Source of the DNA: Bdellovibrionales bacterium
GTDB taxonomy: Bacteria > Bdellovibrionota > Bdellovibrionia > Bdellovibrionales > UBA1609
NCBI GenBank assembly: GCA_020850475.1
Contig: JADZEO010000080.1
Span: 1-37,638 of the forward strand
Length of the DNA stretch: 37,638 nucleotides
Direction of reading: 5' to 3'
Positions 1-10,867 of the stretch are shown here, piece by piece (within the stretch, counting starts at the first letter, position 1; each line of letters begins with the position of its first letter). The position numbers and the translations under genes were made by a program. Below the pieces are notes generated by a model that ran no database searches, had not been told where the DNA came from, and worked only from the letters and a program-made list of their open reading frames with translations.

Positions 1-473
1 ATTTGCAAATCCCTGAGCGCCAAGGTCGGCACCGGAGTGCCCTCGTTGGTCACATTCACCGCAAAATGAATCAACGCCGAAACCGGACTCACCGTCGCAA
101 TGCTAATGCTGAGTTTTCGAGAGTCGGCAAACAAATCGTCGCCGCTGCGAGTGAGCTTTTGCGCGAGTTCTTGGTTGCCCGCCTTTTCCCGGAGCAACTC
201 CAGGGTCAAACTCGCCAGTAAGCGCTGCAGGGCCACCGCCGTAACCAGGCGACAATCAAAAATTTCAACAATAAAATGAACCATGTCCGCCCCAGCGATC
301 GGGCTTCGCGCTCGAAGGTCTTCACCGTCGACCATGTGGTCCCAGGCGACCTCACAAGGTCCCCGCCAAGCCACGGCCGAATCGCCTTGCACACCCAATT
401 TCATATAGGCAAACAGCGAGCGCAGTTGGGTCCCGTCATACAGCTCACTTGAGTCGAGCCACTGAATCTTCAC
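1..473 (-). CDS. DUF366 family protein (3' end beyond window)
   Basis: The product begins KIQWLDSSELYDGTQLRSL and continues with LGVQGDSAVAWRGPCEV, an HMVD segment, MVHFIVEIFD, and later RKLSISIATVSPVSALIHF followed by NEGTPVPTLAL. I recognise this pattern from memory as the DUF366 family, a conserved protein of unknown biochemistry found in some bacteria and archaea. The start is GTG at 473, placed directly after the queC stop with no spacer; the Shine-Dalgarno (SD)-like GGAGGC lies inside the end of queC. The reading frame is open to the window edge, so the C-terminus is missing (157 codons seen). Its position immediately behind queC, in a run that also holds tgt and queA, suggests a link to deazapurine or queuosine metabolism, but that is inference from context only. 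Confidence 0.75.
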   Translation of the reverse strand, partial: MKIQWLDSSELYDGTQLRSLFAYMKLGVQGDSAVAWRGPCEVAWDHMVDGEDLRARSPIAGADMVHFIVEIFDCRLVTAVALQRLLASLTLELLREKAGNQELAQKLTRSGDDLFADSRKLSISIATVSPVSALIHFAVNVTNEGTPVPTLALRDLQ

Positions 474-1133
474 TTAAGCCTCCTTCATGGCGCGCAAAAA
501 GCGTTGGCAGGATTCGCAGCTCTCACACCAATGGGGTCCCGCTTGATAGCAGGGCCACAACAGTTCAAAAGGAACCTTCAATTTGCGCCCGACGCGCACA
601 ATTTCTGTCTTACTCAGGCGAGCGGTGTAGCACAAGGTCTTAACTTGGGTCGCTGTCGAGTAAGAAAAACTCTGATCGAGGGCAGTCATGAATTCGGGGG
701 TGTTATCAGGAAAAGTTTTGGCCTCTTCGGCATTAAAACCGGGAATCACCACCGAAGCGCCCAAGCTCTCGGCATAGGCCGCCCCAATATTGAGAAAAAC
801 TCCGTTGCGATTGGGCACCCAAACTCGCTGGGCGGTTCGCTGGGAAATTTCGAGACTGTCGATGCTCACTTCATGACCGCTCGGCACGGCCTGCTCGGTG
901 TCGTTGAGGGCACTCTTGGAAATCGCTCCAAGCCAGGAGAGACCAACCACTTGGTGGTTAACCTGCAAGCGCTCGCACAAGGCTTGAGCACTGGCGATTT
1001 CGCGCGAGGCCGCCCGTTGCCCATAGGCAAAAGTGAGCGCGCCCAGAATCAAGTTGGATTGGTGAGCTTGGTAGAGGTTCACCGCCGAATCCAATCCACC
1101 TGACAGGAGCACAATGGCCTTGGATTTGTTCAT
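474..1133 (-). CDS. queC: 7-cyano-7-deazaguanine synthase QueC
   Basis: QueC converts 7-carboxy-7-deazaguanine to preQ0 using ATP and ammonia, a cytoplasmic step of queuosine synthesis. The 219-residue product has the N-type ATP pyrophosphatase loop SGGLDS at residues 11-16. Near the C-terminus are four zinc-binding cysteines, C195, C203, C206 and C209 (C-x7-C-x2-C-x2-C), as expected for the family. The length is typical. The start is ATG at 1133, 11 bp behind the stop of the small charged protein upstream, with GAGGC as a weak ribosome site. The stop abuts the GTG of the DUF366 gene. tgt and queA, which act later in the same pathway, lie upstream in the same gene run. Confidence 0.95.
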   Translation of the reverse strand: MNKSKAIVLLSGGLDSAVNLYQAHQSNLILGALTFAYGQRAASREIASAQALCERLQVNHQVVGLSWLGAISKSALNDTEQAVPSGHEVSIDSLEISQRTAQRVWVPNRNGVFLNIGAAYAESLGASVVIPGFNAEEAKTFPDNTPEFMTALDQSFSYSTATQVKTLCYTARLSKTEIVRVGRKLKVPFELLWPCYQAGPHWCESCESCQRFLRAMKEA

Positions 1134-1144
1134 GGCGCTTGCCT

Positions 1145-1420
1145 CTACTTCTTTTTCGAGGAGGGTTCGTCCTTTTTGGTCGTGGCGGCCAAGGTTTCAC
1201 GAATGGCTTTGGCCTTGGCCAATACTTTTTCGGCGACCTTGTAAGCCACGTCGCCCTCGGCTTCCCACTTTTGGCGCTTTTCAGCCAGAATCCGGCGCAC
1301 CTTTTCAAAGCGTGAAGAGGTCAGATCCAGAATTTTCTGGTCCATTTCCTTCTTCGCCTTTGCCGCCCGGGCCCGCGCTTGGGTCGCCTTTTCGGTCAGC
1401 TTGTTCCGCAGTTCGTCCAA
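1145..1420 (-). CDS. small charged coiled-coil protein, unknown function
   Basis: I do not recognise a family. The 91-residue product is almost entirely Lys, Arg, Glu and Ala with few prolines or glycines, so it should be a long helix or coiled coil. It ends in a basic tail (KKDEPSSKKK). There is no signal peptide or membrane segment. The start is TTG at 1420, chosen because GAGGT sits about six bases upstream and no better start exists in frame. It lies between recJ (61 bp upstream) and queC (11 bp downstream), so it is probably co-transcribed with them. A nucleic-acid-binding or structural role is possible but unsupported. Confidence 0.6.
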   Translation of the reverse strand: MDELRNKLTEKATQARARAAKAKKEMDQKILDLTSSRFEKVRRILAEKRQKWEAEGDVAYKVAEKVLAKAKAIRETLAATTKKDEPSSKKK

Positions 1421-1481
1421 AGATTACCTCGAAATTGTGGCCATTGCTAACACAGGACAGCATTGGCCTCAAGTAAAACTT

Positions 1482-3212
1482 TCAGGACACAAACTGGAGA
1501 TCGCGGATGATCAGTTGAATGCGCTGTCGACCCGCAAAGTAGTTCCATTGCGGTTCGACCAACAGATCCACCACTGCACCAATGGAGTTAGAAAGGCGCT
1601 CAAGTAGGGCTCCCTTCGGCGGTGAAAACCAAAGGGCATCAAGACGCTGAGGACTCAGGCGATCGGCGACTTCCAAGGCCACGTGCCCGCCCCGCAACTC
1701 CCGCAAGGATTTGATCTCAAGGTCGCGAAGGCGCAAAACCACCGGATCCCATCCCACCCCAAACGGACCCATTTGCTGGAACCAATTCATGAACTGGGGG
1801 GTGACATCCCCCAGCGATCCTTCGGCATCATAAATCACGGCCGAGCTGCCAATAGCCGTGGATGACTCCTGGGGAGAGAAAAAACTCGCCAGAGCTTGGC
1901 CCAACTGCTCGGCCTTGGTTGGCTCGAGTTCAAACCCCGCCGCCGGAGCGTGTCCCCCAAACTTGATCAAGTGATCCGCAGCGCTTTCAAGGGCCGCCAA
2001 GACACTTTTGCCGTCGGCTTGGGGCAAGCGGGCGCTGCCGGTAATGGTGTTGCTCGTTTCGCTCAAGGAACCAACAAAGGCTGGCACCCCGAGGGTCTGC
2101 GCTAGCTTAGTGGCGACGAGGCCCACCACACCCTTGTGATAGGTGTGCGACCAAACCCACACAAACCCAAGGTCCGCCATGGGGAGCGCCCGCTCGAGAG
2201 CGTCGGCTTCGGCCTCGCTTTGAAGCTTCAGGCGCATTTCATTGTTGGCCATGACCTCGTCGACGAGGCGCCGCGCCTCTTCAGCCGTTTCGACCAAGTA
2301 AATATCAAGCGGCGAAATTCCCGTCTCCATCCTTGAGAGCGCATTTAATTTCGGCGCAAATCGAATAGCGACCTCTTGGGAAGTCAGCTCGCGACCGCCC
2401 AAACCGAGCTCGTCGAGGAGCACCCGCAGACCGGGCCGTTGAGTAACGGCCAACTCTTTAAGCCCATGTTTTACCAACACCCGATTTTCGCCCACGAGCG
2501 GAACCAAGTCAGTCAGGGTGCCGATGACGAAGCAATCAAGCAGACTCTTGGGATCAAAGTCCTTGGTCAAAAGCCCAAGTTCGCGAAATTTCATTCGGAG
2601 GGCGAGCACCAGGTAAAAAGCCACACCCGTTCCGCACAAATGCCCCAGTTGAGAGGGACAATGGCCTTTGTTCGGATTGACGACGGCCACTGCCGCCGGC
2701 AACACTTCCGCCGGTTGATGATGATCGGTAATGATCACTTCCAGACCTAACTCATTGGCCCGCGCAACCGCTTCGTTGGCCGTAATCCCGACGTCGACGG
2801 TGACCACCAACTGCGCCCCTTCGCGGTGAAAGGACTCAATCGCGGCGGCATGAAGACCGTAACCTTCGCTCAACCGCTTCGGCTGATAGGTTTTGAGCCG
2901 CGAATAGCCCAGTTCCTGAAGACCTTTGAGTAAGAGGGCAAGACCTGAGGTGCCATCGAGGTCAAAGTCGCCATAAAGTACGACCAACTCTTGCCTTTCG
3001 AAAGCCCTCAACAGCCGCTCAACGGCGGCGGCCATCCCGTCCAAAGCAAAAGGATTCGTGAGATTTTGCAGCTTAGGAGAAAAACACCGATCAACGTCGC
3101 TGGCGGAAGTGACTCCCCGAGCCTGGAGGATTTTCCAAATTAGCTCCGGCATCGACACCGGAGCAACTTGAGCTTGGAATTCCGCACGACGCTGCCATTG
3201 GCCTATTTCCAC
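1482..3212 (-). CDS. recJ: single-stranded-DNA-specific exonuclease RecJ
   Basis: RecJ degrades single-stranded DNA 5' to 3' in recombination and mismatch or base-excision repair. The 576-residue product has the DHH phosphoesterase motifs in order: DFDLDGTSG (motif I), TVDVGITANE (motif II) and ITDHHQP (motif III, the DHH itself), then CGTGVAF. The DHHA1 part follows with HKGVVGLVATKL and GGHAPAAGFELE, and a C-terminal OB-like region. Length matches the family. The start is GTG at 3212, eight bases after the secF stop; the ribosome site (TAGGTG) is poor and very close, so translation may be coupled to secF. The next in-frame candidates would cut into the conserved N-terminal region. Confidence 0.95.
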   Translation of the reverse strand: MEIGQWQRRAEFQAQVAPVSMPELIWKILQARGVTSASDVDRCFSPKLQNLTNPFALDGMAAAVERLLRAFERQELVVLYGDFDLDGTSGLALLLKGLQELGYSRLKTYQPKRLSEGYGLHAAAIESFHREGAQLVVTVDVGITANEAVARANELGLEVIITDHHQPAEVLPAAVAVVNPNKGHCPSQLGHLCGTGVAFYLVLALRMKFRELGLLTKDFDPKSLLDCFVIGTLTDLVPLVGENRVLVKHGLKELAVTQRPGLRVLLDELGLGGRELTSQEVAIRFAPKLNALSRMETGISPLDIYLVETAEEARRLVDEVMANNEMRLKLQSEAEADALERALPMADLGFVWVWSHTYHKGVVGLVATKLAQTLGVPAFVGSLSETSNTITGSARLPQADGKSVLAALESAADHLIKFGGHAPAAGFELEPTKAEQLGQALASFFSPQESSTAIGSSAVIYDAEGSLGDVTPQFMNWFQQMGPFGVGWDPVVLRLRDLEIKSLRELRGGHVALEVADRLSPQRLDALWFSPPKGALLERLSNSIGAVVDLLVEPQWNYFAGRQRIQLIIRDLQFVS

Positions 3213-3220
3213 GACACCTA

Positions 3221-4186
3221 CTACACGGCTTGTTTTTTAGCCAAGATGCCATCCATGACAACTACCAGCGGGCTGGCAACATAAACTGTGGAATATGCAC
3301 CGATAAAAATACCAATACCCATAGTAAGGGCAAAATCCTTAATGACCCCGCTCCCAAAAATATAAAGGCAGGCAACAGCAATAAATGTGGCGAAAGAAGT
3401 CAGAATAGTTCGACTCAATACATCGTTTACCGACCGATTAATAATCCACGGAAAAGTTTCGTCCCGAAAGATTCCCTCGTTCTCACGAACCCGATCGAAG
3501 GTCACAATCGTATCGTTAATTGAATAACCAACAATCGTCAAAATTGCTGCCATTGTTTGAACATTCACTTCAAGCCCAAACACAGCATAAACCCCAAGGG
3601 TCACGATCGCGTCATGGAATAAACAAATCACCGCTCCCGGTGCATATTTATAGTCAAAGCGCAGTCCGATATAGATCAACATGAGAATAATGCAGTAAAA
3701 ACCAGCCAAAATACTACTGCGCTTGAGGTCTGATCCCACTTGCGGTCCAACCGAATCAACTCTGCGAACCTCCGGGCCTTGTCCAGCAAAAGTTTGCGAT
3801 AACCCTTGGGTGAGTTTACTCACCAAACCCTGCACCAACTCGTTGGTTTCCTTGTCGGTCTTTCCTTCGACCGTTTCTAAACGAATCAAATACTCATTGT
3901 TCTCACCAAACCTTTGGACCGAAGCATTGTTGAGACCTAGATCGTCGGTAAAAGCCCGCACCTGTCCAGTCTCAACATTTTGGTTAAATTGAACCTGAAC
4001 CTCTGTTCCACCGGCAAAATCAATCCCGTAATTGAAACCTTTAATCGCAATGACCGCCAATGATGCAAGCACCGCGATAGTCGACGCAACAGTGCAAACG
4101 GCCCCCCACTTCAAAAAATCAAAGCGGCCAGGGTCGTTCTTTGAAGTCGGTTTTGTAGGATTTTGTTTTGTAGTTCGATTTCCCAT
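3221..4186 (-). CDS. secF: protein translocase subunit SecF
   Basis: SecF works with SecD and YajC at the SecYEG channel and uses the proton gradient to help exported proteins move into the periplasm. The product has an N-terminal membrane segment, the periplasmic signature NYGIDFAGGTEVQVQF, and the C-terminal five-helix bundle with LRFDYKYAPGAVICLFHD, VGYSINDTIVTFDRVRE and SRTILTSFATF. I chose ATG at 4186 (321 residues) because AGGTGAG lies seven bases before it; an in-frame GTG at 4198 would add four residues but overlaps that ribosome site. It follows secD by 19 bp in the same operon. Confidence 0.96.
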   Translation of the reverse strand: MGNRTTKQNPTKPTSKNDPGRFDFLKWGAVCTVASTIAVLASLAVIAIKGFNYGIDFAGGTEVQVQFNQNVETGQVRAFTDDLGLNNASVQRFGENNEYLIRLETVEGKTDKETNELVQGLVSKLTQGLSQTFAGQGPEVRRVDSVGPQVGSDLKRSSILAGFYCIILMLIYIGLRFDYKYAPGAVICLFHDAIVTLGVYAVFGLEVNVQTMAAILTIVGYSINDTIVTFDRVRENEGIFRDETFPWIINRSVNDVLSRTILTSFATFIAVACLYIFGSGVIKDFALTMGIGIFIGAYSTVYVASPLVVVMDGILAKKQAV

Positions 4187-4205
4187 GAAAATTCTCACCT
4201 ATTCC

Positions 4206-5909
4206 TTAAACACGAGCTAATGTTTTGACCTTCATCCAATTGACCATGACATCAAGGATGAGCTTGCAGATAAAAACTGCAGTGAACATTGACGTAACCA
4301 GACCCACAATGAGACTCACGGCAAAACCTCGAACCGAGCCCGTCCCGAAGTAAATTAATATAACACTCGTCCCGATTGTTGTTATGTTGGAATCGAGAAT
4401 TGCGCTCAAGGCGTTAGAAAACCCGTCTTTAATAGCAGCTTGGTTGCTAGACCCTTTGCGTAGCTCCTCTTTGATTCGCTCAAAAATAATGATGTTTGAA
4501 TCGACCGCCATACCTACGGTCAAGGCGATCCCGGCAACTCCGGGAAGAGTCAAAGTTGCACCCAAGGATGTAAGAATAGCCAATAGGAAGAGGACGTTCA
4601 GACCCAAGGTAACATTCGCAACAACACCAAGGCCCCGATAGTAAATCAGCATGAATATGAAAACCAAAACTGCACCCACTAAGGTCGCAAGTTTGCCATC
4701 ATCAATTGCATCTTGCCCAAGCGATGGGCCCACCGTGCGCTCTTCTAGTTGCTCAAGAGCCGCCGGCAAAGCGCCCGCCCGCAAGGCCGTCGCAATAAAG
4801 TTGGCTTCATTCATGGTTTCTTGGTAGTCGCGACCACCTAAGGTGATTCGCGCCGTGGCCGACGCAATCTTGCCTTGGATCACCGGGGCACTTTGCACCA
4901 CTTCATCAAGCACAATCGCCATTGGCTTGTTCACGTTCTTCTCAGTGATTTCGCTAAATTTGCGACGCCCGTCGGGATTGAAAGAAAAAATAACCTCCGG
5001 CTCACCGTATTCGCCCGGACGAACGTTGGCATCTTCGAGTTCGTTACCGCCAAGGTCCGTGTCTTTTGATACCACATAGGGAATCTTACCGGCTTCAAGA
5101 TTGACGGCGCTGTCGGGCTTTTGGAAGACCACGACGGTGTTCTCAGGGATTTTGCCGACGAGATCCTGATTGAGCCGCTTCACATAAGCGGAGTAGCCCA
5201 AGTTGTCTTTGCCAAGAGCATAGTTGCCGGCCGTCTCGGCATCAGTAATCAACTTACCTAACTTCTCCGGGTCCAGCTCCGTGTTGACGATGCGAAAATC
5301 CAGGCGCGCAGCTCGATTAATCAACTCCTTGGCTCGCTGAGCATCTTTAATGCCCGGCAGCTGCACCAGAATCCGACTATCGCCTTGGGCAGAAATATTT
5401 GGTTCAGCCACACCGAACTCGTCAATACGATTACGAATCACTTCGATGGCTTGGTTAATCACCTGCTTCTTGTATTCACGAATCACATTATCGTAATAGC
5501 GAAGCACCACTCGCACCCCGTCCGCCTCAATAATTTGCAAGGTGGCCGGGTAAAACTCCGTAATATAACTCTCTAGAGCCTTGAAATTTTCCGGTGACTT
5601 GAGCTGGACTTCGAGGTGTGTTTTATCGGAGTCGGCAACCTTGATGGAGTCATAACCAATTTTTTTGTCAGTGAGCTCGCCAACGAGACTTTTGGAAAGA
5701 CGCAAGGTTTTCTCGGCGATCACACCATCAGTGTCTACGCCCATCACCAAATGCAATCCACCCTGAATATCAAGGCCCAGCACCATTTTCTTTTTGGAGA
5801 ACCACCAGTCGTTTTCGCCGAAGTTGACAAAGTTGGGCATGATCCAAGCCAATCCCACGAGGATCGCCAGGACCATAATCACAATGCGGGCTTTGATACT
5901 TTCAATCAT
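4206..5909 (-). CDS. secD: protein translocase subunit SecD
   Basis: SecD is the larger partner of SecF in the accessory complex of the Sec translocase. The 567-residue product starts with a membrane anchor, followed by the signature VLGLDIQGGLHLVMGVD, the large P1 head domain with ILVQLPGIKDAQRAKELI, and the C-terminal membrane domain with GVAGIALTVGMAVDSNIIIF and ALSAILDSNITTIGTSVIL. The length is typical. Its ATG overlaps the yajC stop by four bases (ATGA), implying translational coupling. secF follows 19 bp later. Confidence 0.97.
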   Translation of the reverse strand: MIESIKARIVIMVLAILVGLAWIMPNFVNFGENDWWFSKKKMVLGLDIQGGLHLVMGVDTDGVIAEKTLRLSKSLVGELTDKKIGYDSIKVADSDKTHLEVQLKSPENFKALESYITEFYPATLQIIEADGVRVVLRYYDNVIREYKKQVINQAIEVIRNRIDEFGVAEPNISAQGDSRILVQLPGIKDAQRAKELINRAARLDFRIVNTELDPEKLGKLITDAETAGNYALGKDNLGYSAYVKRLNQDLVGKIPENTVVVFQKPDSAVNLEAGKIPYVVSKDTDLGGNELEDANVRPGEYGEPEVIFSFNPDGRRKFSEITEKNVNKPMAIVLDEVVQSAPVIQGKIASATARITLGGRDYQETMNEANFIATALRAGALPAALEQLEERTVGPSLGQDAIDDGKLATLVGAVLVFIFMLIYYRGLGVVANVTLGLNVLFLLAILTSLGATLTLPGVAGIALTVGMAVDSNIIIFERIKEELRKGSSNQAAIKDGFSNALSAILDSNITTIGTSVILIYFGTGSVRGFAVSLIVGLVTSMFTAVFICKLILDVMVNWMKVKTLARV

Positions 5910-6223
5910 TTTGCTTCCTCACTCACCGGTCCAGAAATTTGCGAACGTAAGATCCGCAACTTCACCCCATCTGCAACTTCGAGGGTGACGAACTTGTCGG
6001 TTAGACCCTCTATGGTTCCGAAGATCCCCCCACTTGTCAAAACCGAATCACCTCGCTTGAGGGCGCCCAGGAACTCCTGCTGTTTTTTAGCGCGCTTTTG
6101 TTGCGGACGAATGATGAGAAAGAAAAAGATCAAAAAGATAAAGAGAAAGGGCATCATTTGTTCGAAGAAACTGGGAGCGGCCTTACCGGCGGCCTGCTGC
6201 GCCCACGCCAATTGACTCAACAT
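5906..6223 (-). CDS. yajC: preprotein translocase subunit YajC
   Basis: YajC is a small inner-membrane partner of SecDF. The 105-residue product has a Gln/Ala-rich N-terminus, one strongly hydrophobic segment (about residues 22-42, ending LIIRPQQKRAKKQQ, the family hallmark) and a cytoplasmic domain with GDSVLTSGGIFGTI and VTLEVADGVKLRI. The start at 6223 has a strong ribosome site, GGAGGT, seven bases upstream. The stop overlaps the secD start by four bases. A 95-bp gap separates it from tgt upstream, with no terminator visible. Confidence 0.95.
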   Translation of the reverse strand: MLSQLAWAQQAAGKAAPSFFEQMMPFLFIFLIFFFLIIRPQQKRAKKQQEFLGALKRGDSVLTSGGIFGTIEGLTDKFVTLEVADGVKLRILRSQISGPVSEEAK

Positions 6224-6318
6224 ATATTACCTCCGCTTATTTTCGGGCTCACAAATGACCACTGGACTGGTTAAAAATCAACGACGAAGTGCGGAAAATG
6301 ATTCAGGAAAAATTCGAC

Positions 6319-8458
<2,140 letters not shown>

Positions 8459-8462
<4 letters not shown>

Positions 8463-9157
8463 TGCGGATTGGGTATAGCGCCTCGGCTCTTGGCTGGCAA
8501 AGGTTCGTCGGGAATTTGATAAGAAAGTCCCGTGAGCAGAGCAAAACCTTGATAATAGGTTCGCCCGGCCCCGTCGGAAGCATCACTTTGACTCTGAAGA
8601 TAATTGAGTTCGAGATTCCAGTCCCATTCGCCGGTCAAATTGAAGCGACCGCCGACTCCAAGATTGAAAAACCAATCGGCACGCGTGGTTTTGTCCGTGA
8701 CGTCTTCGGTGGCCGATCGCCCAAGGGCCATGATCTCGAGTTCGGAACGGAGCAAGTAAGCGCCGAAAACCCCACCCTTAATAAACAGACTAGAAAAGGG
8801 TTCGCTGGAAAAAACCAATTTGCCGACGAGCGGGATCAACAAGAAGTCAGATCGCGCTTCATAGGTGTAGGGCAGAATTCCAATCTTGCCGGTTCCGCCT
8901 GAGCCCGCTTGCAAATAGCCGATTCCCGTCTCGAACCGCCACCTCCCGCGCCCCAGGTCCACACTCAAACCGCCGATCAGGCGTTGATCCAACCTTCCCG
9001 TCGAGGTCCCCAATTCTCCCTTGAGTTCAAAAAGGGCGAGGCCTCCGTAAGGAGTGACGGCAACTGAGGAAACCGGGCCACTGGCCCCCCAACTGACCGG
9101 TCTTGCCAGCAGAGCGAGAATCGCCAGAAGCAGGAAGTGAGCGCGAGAAATTCGCAT
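8459..9157 (-). CDS. predicted outer-membrane beta-barrel protein
   Basis: The 232-residue product begins with an N-terminal export signal (MRISRAHFLLLAILALLARP, with a likely cut after VSWGA). The rest alternates polar and hydrophobic residues with many Gly and aromatic residues, for example RWRFETGIGYLQAGSGG, FSSLFIKGGVFGAYLL and WDWNLELNYLQSQSD, as expected of an eight- to ten-stranded barrel of the general outer-membrane beta-barrel type. It does not end in an aromatic residue, and a Pro-rich tail follows the last strand. It is translationally coupled to queA by a 4-bp overlap. It is odd to see a barrel gene leading a tRNA-modification and Sec operon. The ligand or role is unknown. Confidence 0.7.
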
Positions 9158-9229
9158 ATCAAATAGGATAAGAGGTTTACCCTGAACAAAGTAGAAAATC
9201 GCGGTGGTATCTCTCTAAAGGGCCGGAAA

Positions 9230-9255
9230 ATTAAAAAGCCGGGCTCTCGCCCGGC
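9230..9255 (-). terminator. Rho-independent terminator of the 50-residue membrane protein gene
   Basis: Read on the minus strand, GCCGGGC, loop GAGA and GCCCGGC form a perfect 7-bp GC-rich stem, followed directly by TTTTTAATTTT. It sits 58 bp behind the small gene and 73 bp ahead of the barrel-queA operon, so it separates the two transcription units. Confidence 0.9.
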
Positions 9256-9313
9256 GGCTCGCATGGGGAACGCAGTAATGGGGTAGTTGCACCATGCAAA
9301 TCAGAAATTCAAT

Positions 9314-9466
9314 TTACAGCCGACCAAAGTCGTCGGACTCGGGATCCTTTTTGTAACTCTGCCACCGCACCCGGGCCGCCTTAGGCCCGGCCATAAGGAG
9401 AAAGGTCGAGACCACCGTCACCGCATACAAAACACAGAACAGGGTGATTAAAACGGAATCGCTCAT
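9314..9466 (-). CDS. 50-residue single-pass membrane protein, unknown function
   Basis: This short gene encodes 50 residues, starting MSDSVLITLFCVLYAVTVVS and ending ESDDFGRL. Residues 4-28 form one hydrophobic membrane helix, followed by a basic stretch (PKAARVRWQSYKK) and an acidic tail. By the positive-inside rule the C-terminus should be cytoplasmic. AGGA lies six bases before the ATG, and a strong terminator follows at 9230-9255, so it looks like a self-contained small unit. I do not recognise a family. An overlapping ATG four bases upstream in another frame gives only a short frame and is less likely. Confidence 0.65.
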   Translation of the reverse strand: MSDSVLITLFCVLYAVTVVSTFLLMAGPKAARVRWQSYKKDPESDDFGRL

Positions 9467-9517
9467 TCATTGTCCTTTCCTTGAGTCACCAAGGGCCCAT
9501 CCTTGGGCCAGGGCCAC

Positions 9518-9537
9518 AGGAAGCGTCCATGCTTCCT
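9518..9537. repeat. small inverted repeat
   Basis: AGGAAGC, six-base spacer GTCCAT, then GCTTCCT form a perfect 7-bp stem upstream of the small membrane-protein gene. It has no clear T-tract on either strand. It may be a regulatory hairpin or protein site in the leader of that gene. Confidence 0.4.
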
Positions 9538-9592
9538 GATTTTAGCGCCGCATCCATGCAGCTCTCATAAGCAACGACAACGAGGGTGCGCG

Positions 9593-9611
9593 GTTGGGTT
9601 AATGGCCCAAC
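9593..9611 (-). repeat. hairpin behind the 299-residue secreted protein gene
   Basis: GTTGGG and CCCAAC pair across a 7-base loop 35 bp after the stop of the minus-strand gene at 9646. No T-tract follows on the minus strand, so it is at best a weak terminator or an mRNA 3'-end stabiliser. Confidence 0.35.
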
Positions 9612-9645
9612 GCAAATCGAGTTCAACTATATGATATTGTGGGAG

Positions 9646-10545
9646 TTACTCGGAGTATCCCATATAAAAGCCCCAGGCCTGATGGTGCTCATCAATGACC
9701 ACGAGCACATTGCGACTCCAGGGAAAGGGGTGCTCTTCGCCGCCATTAAAATAGAAGCGCTTAAGTATTCCCTGCCCTTTGAGAGCCTGAGCCAAGGGGG
9801 CAAAGGCCGGGTCTCCCTCGGGTCCCTCATGGGCTTGCCAGAAATCATCGATGGCCTTGAGTCCCGCCGTCACAAAACCAACTTTTTCCAGTTCAAATGC
9901 TTTGCGAAGTTGGCCGAACAATTCATCCGACTCAAGGACCGCGGGATCAAGCTGTACGGGATTGAAAAAACCCCGATCCAAGGTGGTCGACTCGCGAACC
10001 TTGCTCCAGATGGAGCGCAAAAACGCGTACGTCAAATGGCCCGGCTCCCGGAAGTTCTCTTCGGCCTTGCGATCTTGGGCCGCTTCCACGGCTCCAAAGT
10101 AAAGCAGCTTGTAGTTGGAGTTGGCTTTGAAAAAGCCCTCACTATCGACGTTGCTGCCTAAGTCCAGCAGGGCCTGTTCCTTAAACCATCGAATCATAGT
10201 GGCCAGGCGAGCCGAGTCCTTGCCCTTGCGATCGAGAATCGTTTTAACAATTTCATTGAGGTCAAGAGCATCGCGACAGACCGGAGTGCGAGGTTGCGAA
10301 GGCGTGGGCTCTGAGTTGGTAAAAACCGTATCCCTGCCGACGACCTTACGGCCCTTTTTGTTGTTGTCCTTTTCCCAGCGAGAGAGGCAGTCCACCAAGG
10401 ATTTTCGCTTGAGCTCCTGAAATGACTGCGCCACTTCATCAACGGAAACGCGCGACAGCTCGCGAGGGGGTTCAAAGGCTTGAGCGACAGGCGCGGAAAC
10501 CACGCCGCCCGCCAGCAAACCAAGGACTAGTATGAAGTTCGCCAT
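9646..10545 (-). CDS. secreted protein of unknown function
   Basis: The 299-residue product starts with a short hydrophobic export signal (MANFILVLGLLAGGVVSAP, likely cut after VAQA). I recognise no family. The mature part is mixed charged and helical in its first two thirds, with two cysteines (in LVDCLSRW and TPVCRDAL) that could form a disulfide in the periplasm. It ends in a strand-rich segment with FYFNGGEEHPFPWSRNVLVV and WGFYMGYSE. No membrane segment other than the signal is visible. It stands alone: the next minus-strand gene is far upstream and a hairpin follows it. Periplasmic location is inferred from the signal only. Confidence 0.65.
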   Translation of the reverse strand: MANFILVLGLLAGGVVSAPVAQAFEPPRELSRVSVDEVAQSFQELKRKSLVDCLSRWEKDNNKKGRKVVGRDTVFTNSEPTPSQPRTPVCRDALDLNEIVKTILDRKGKDSARLATMIRWFKEQALLDLGSNVDSEGFFKANSNYKLLYFGAVEAAQDRKAEENFREPGHLTYAFLRSIWSKVRESTTLDRGFFNPVQLDPAVLESDELFGQLRKAFELEKVGFVTAGLKAIDDFWQAHEGPEGDPAFAPLAQALKGQGILKRFYFNGGEEHPFPWSRNVLVVIDEHHQAWGFYMGYSE

Positions 10546-10630
10546 ATCCCCCGCCCCCTACGACGATCTAATGACCGACAATCAATGACGCATATCTAAG
10601 GCTGGGGGTTTTGGCAACCAAAGGGGGGAT

Positions 10631-10661
10631 TAAAAAACACAGGCGGGAAACATATCCCGCC
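10631..10661 (-). terminator. Rho-independent terminator with no obvious gene before it
   Basis: On the minus strand, GGCGGGA, a 6-base loop and TCCCGCC are followed by TGTG and a run of six T. The structure is a convincing terminator, but between it and the tRNA-Leu (opposite strand) I see no convincing minus-strand gene. It could end a small RNA or block antisense transcripts. Confidence 0.75.
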
Positions 10662-10849
10662 CGGTCGGTTGTCCTTAATTTTTTGTCCCCGCATCTGCAG
10701 GGGGAAGGCGGTAAGAGCGATTTATTACCTCTTCCATAAGGTATGACGCATTAGGTTGGGTTTTCGTTTCAACTCCTAGGCGTTTTTTCGAATTTCCAGA
10801 ATTTTAGCCTGGGAAATGCCTCATTTTGAGACACTCCCCCCCCTTTTTC

Positions 10850-10861
10850 GCCCGGCCGGGC
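10850..10861. repeat. 12-bp perfect palindrome upstream of the tRNA promoter
   Basis: GCCCGGCCGGGC is self-complementary and lies six bases before the -35 box of the tRNA-Leu promoter, next to C- and T-runs. A regulatory role is possible; chance in GC-rich DNA is also possible. Confidence 0.35.
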
Positions 10862-10867
10862 CCGGAA

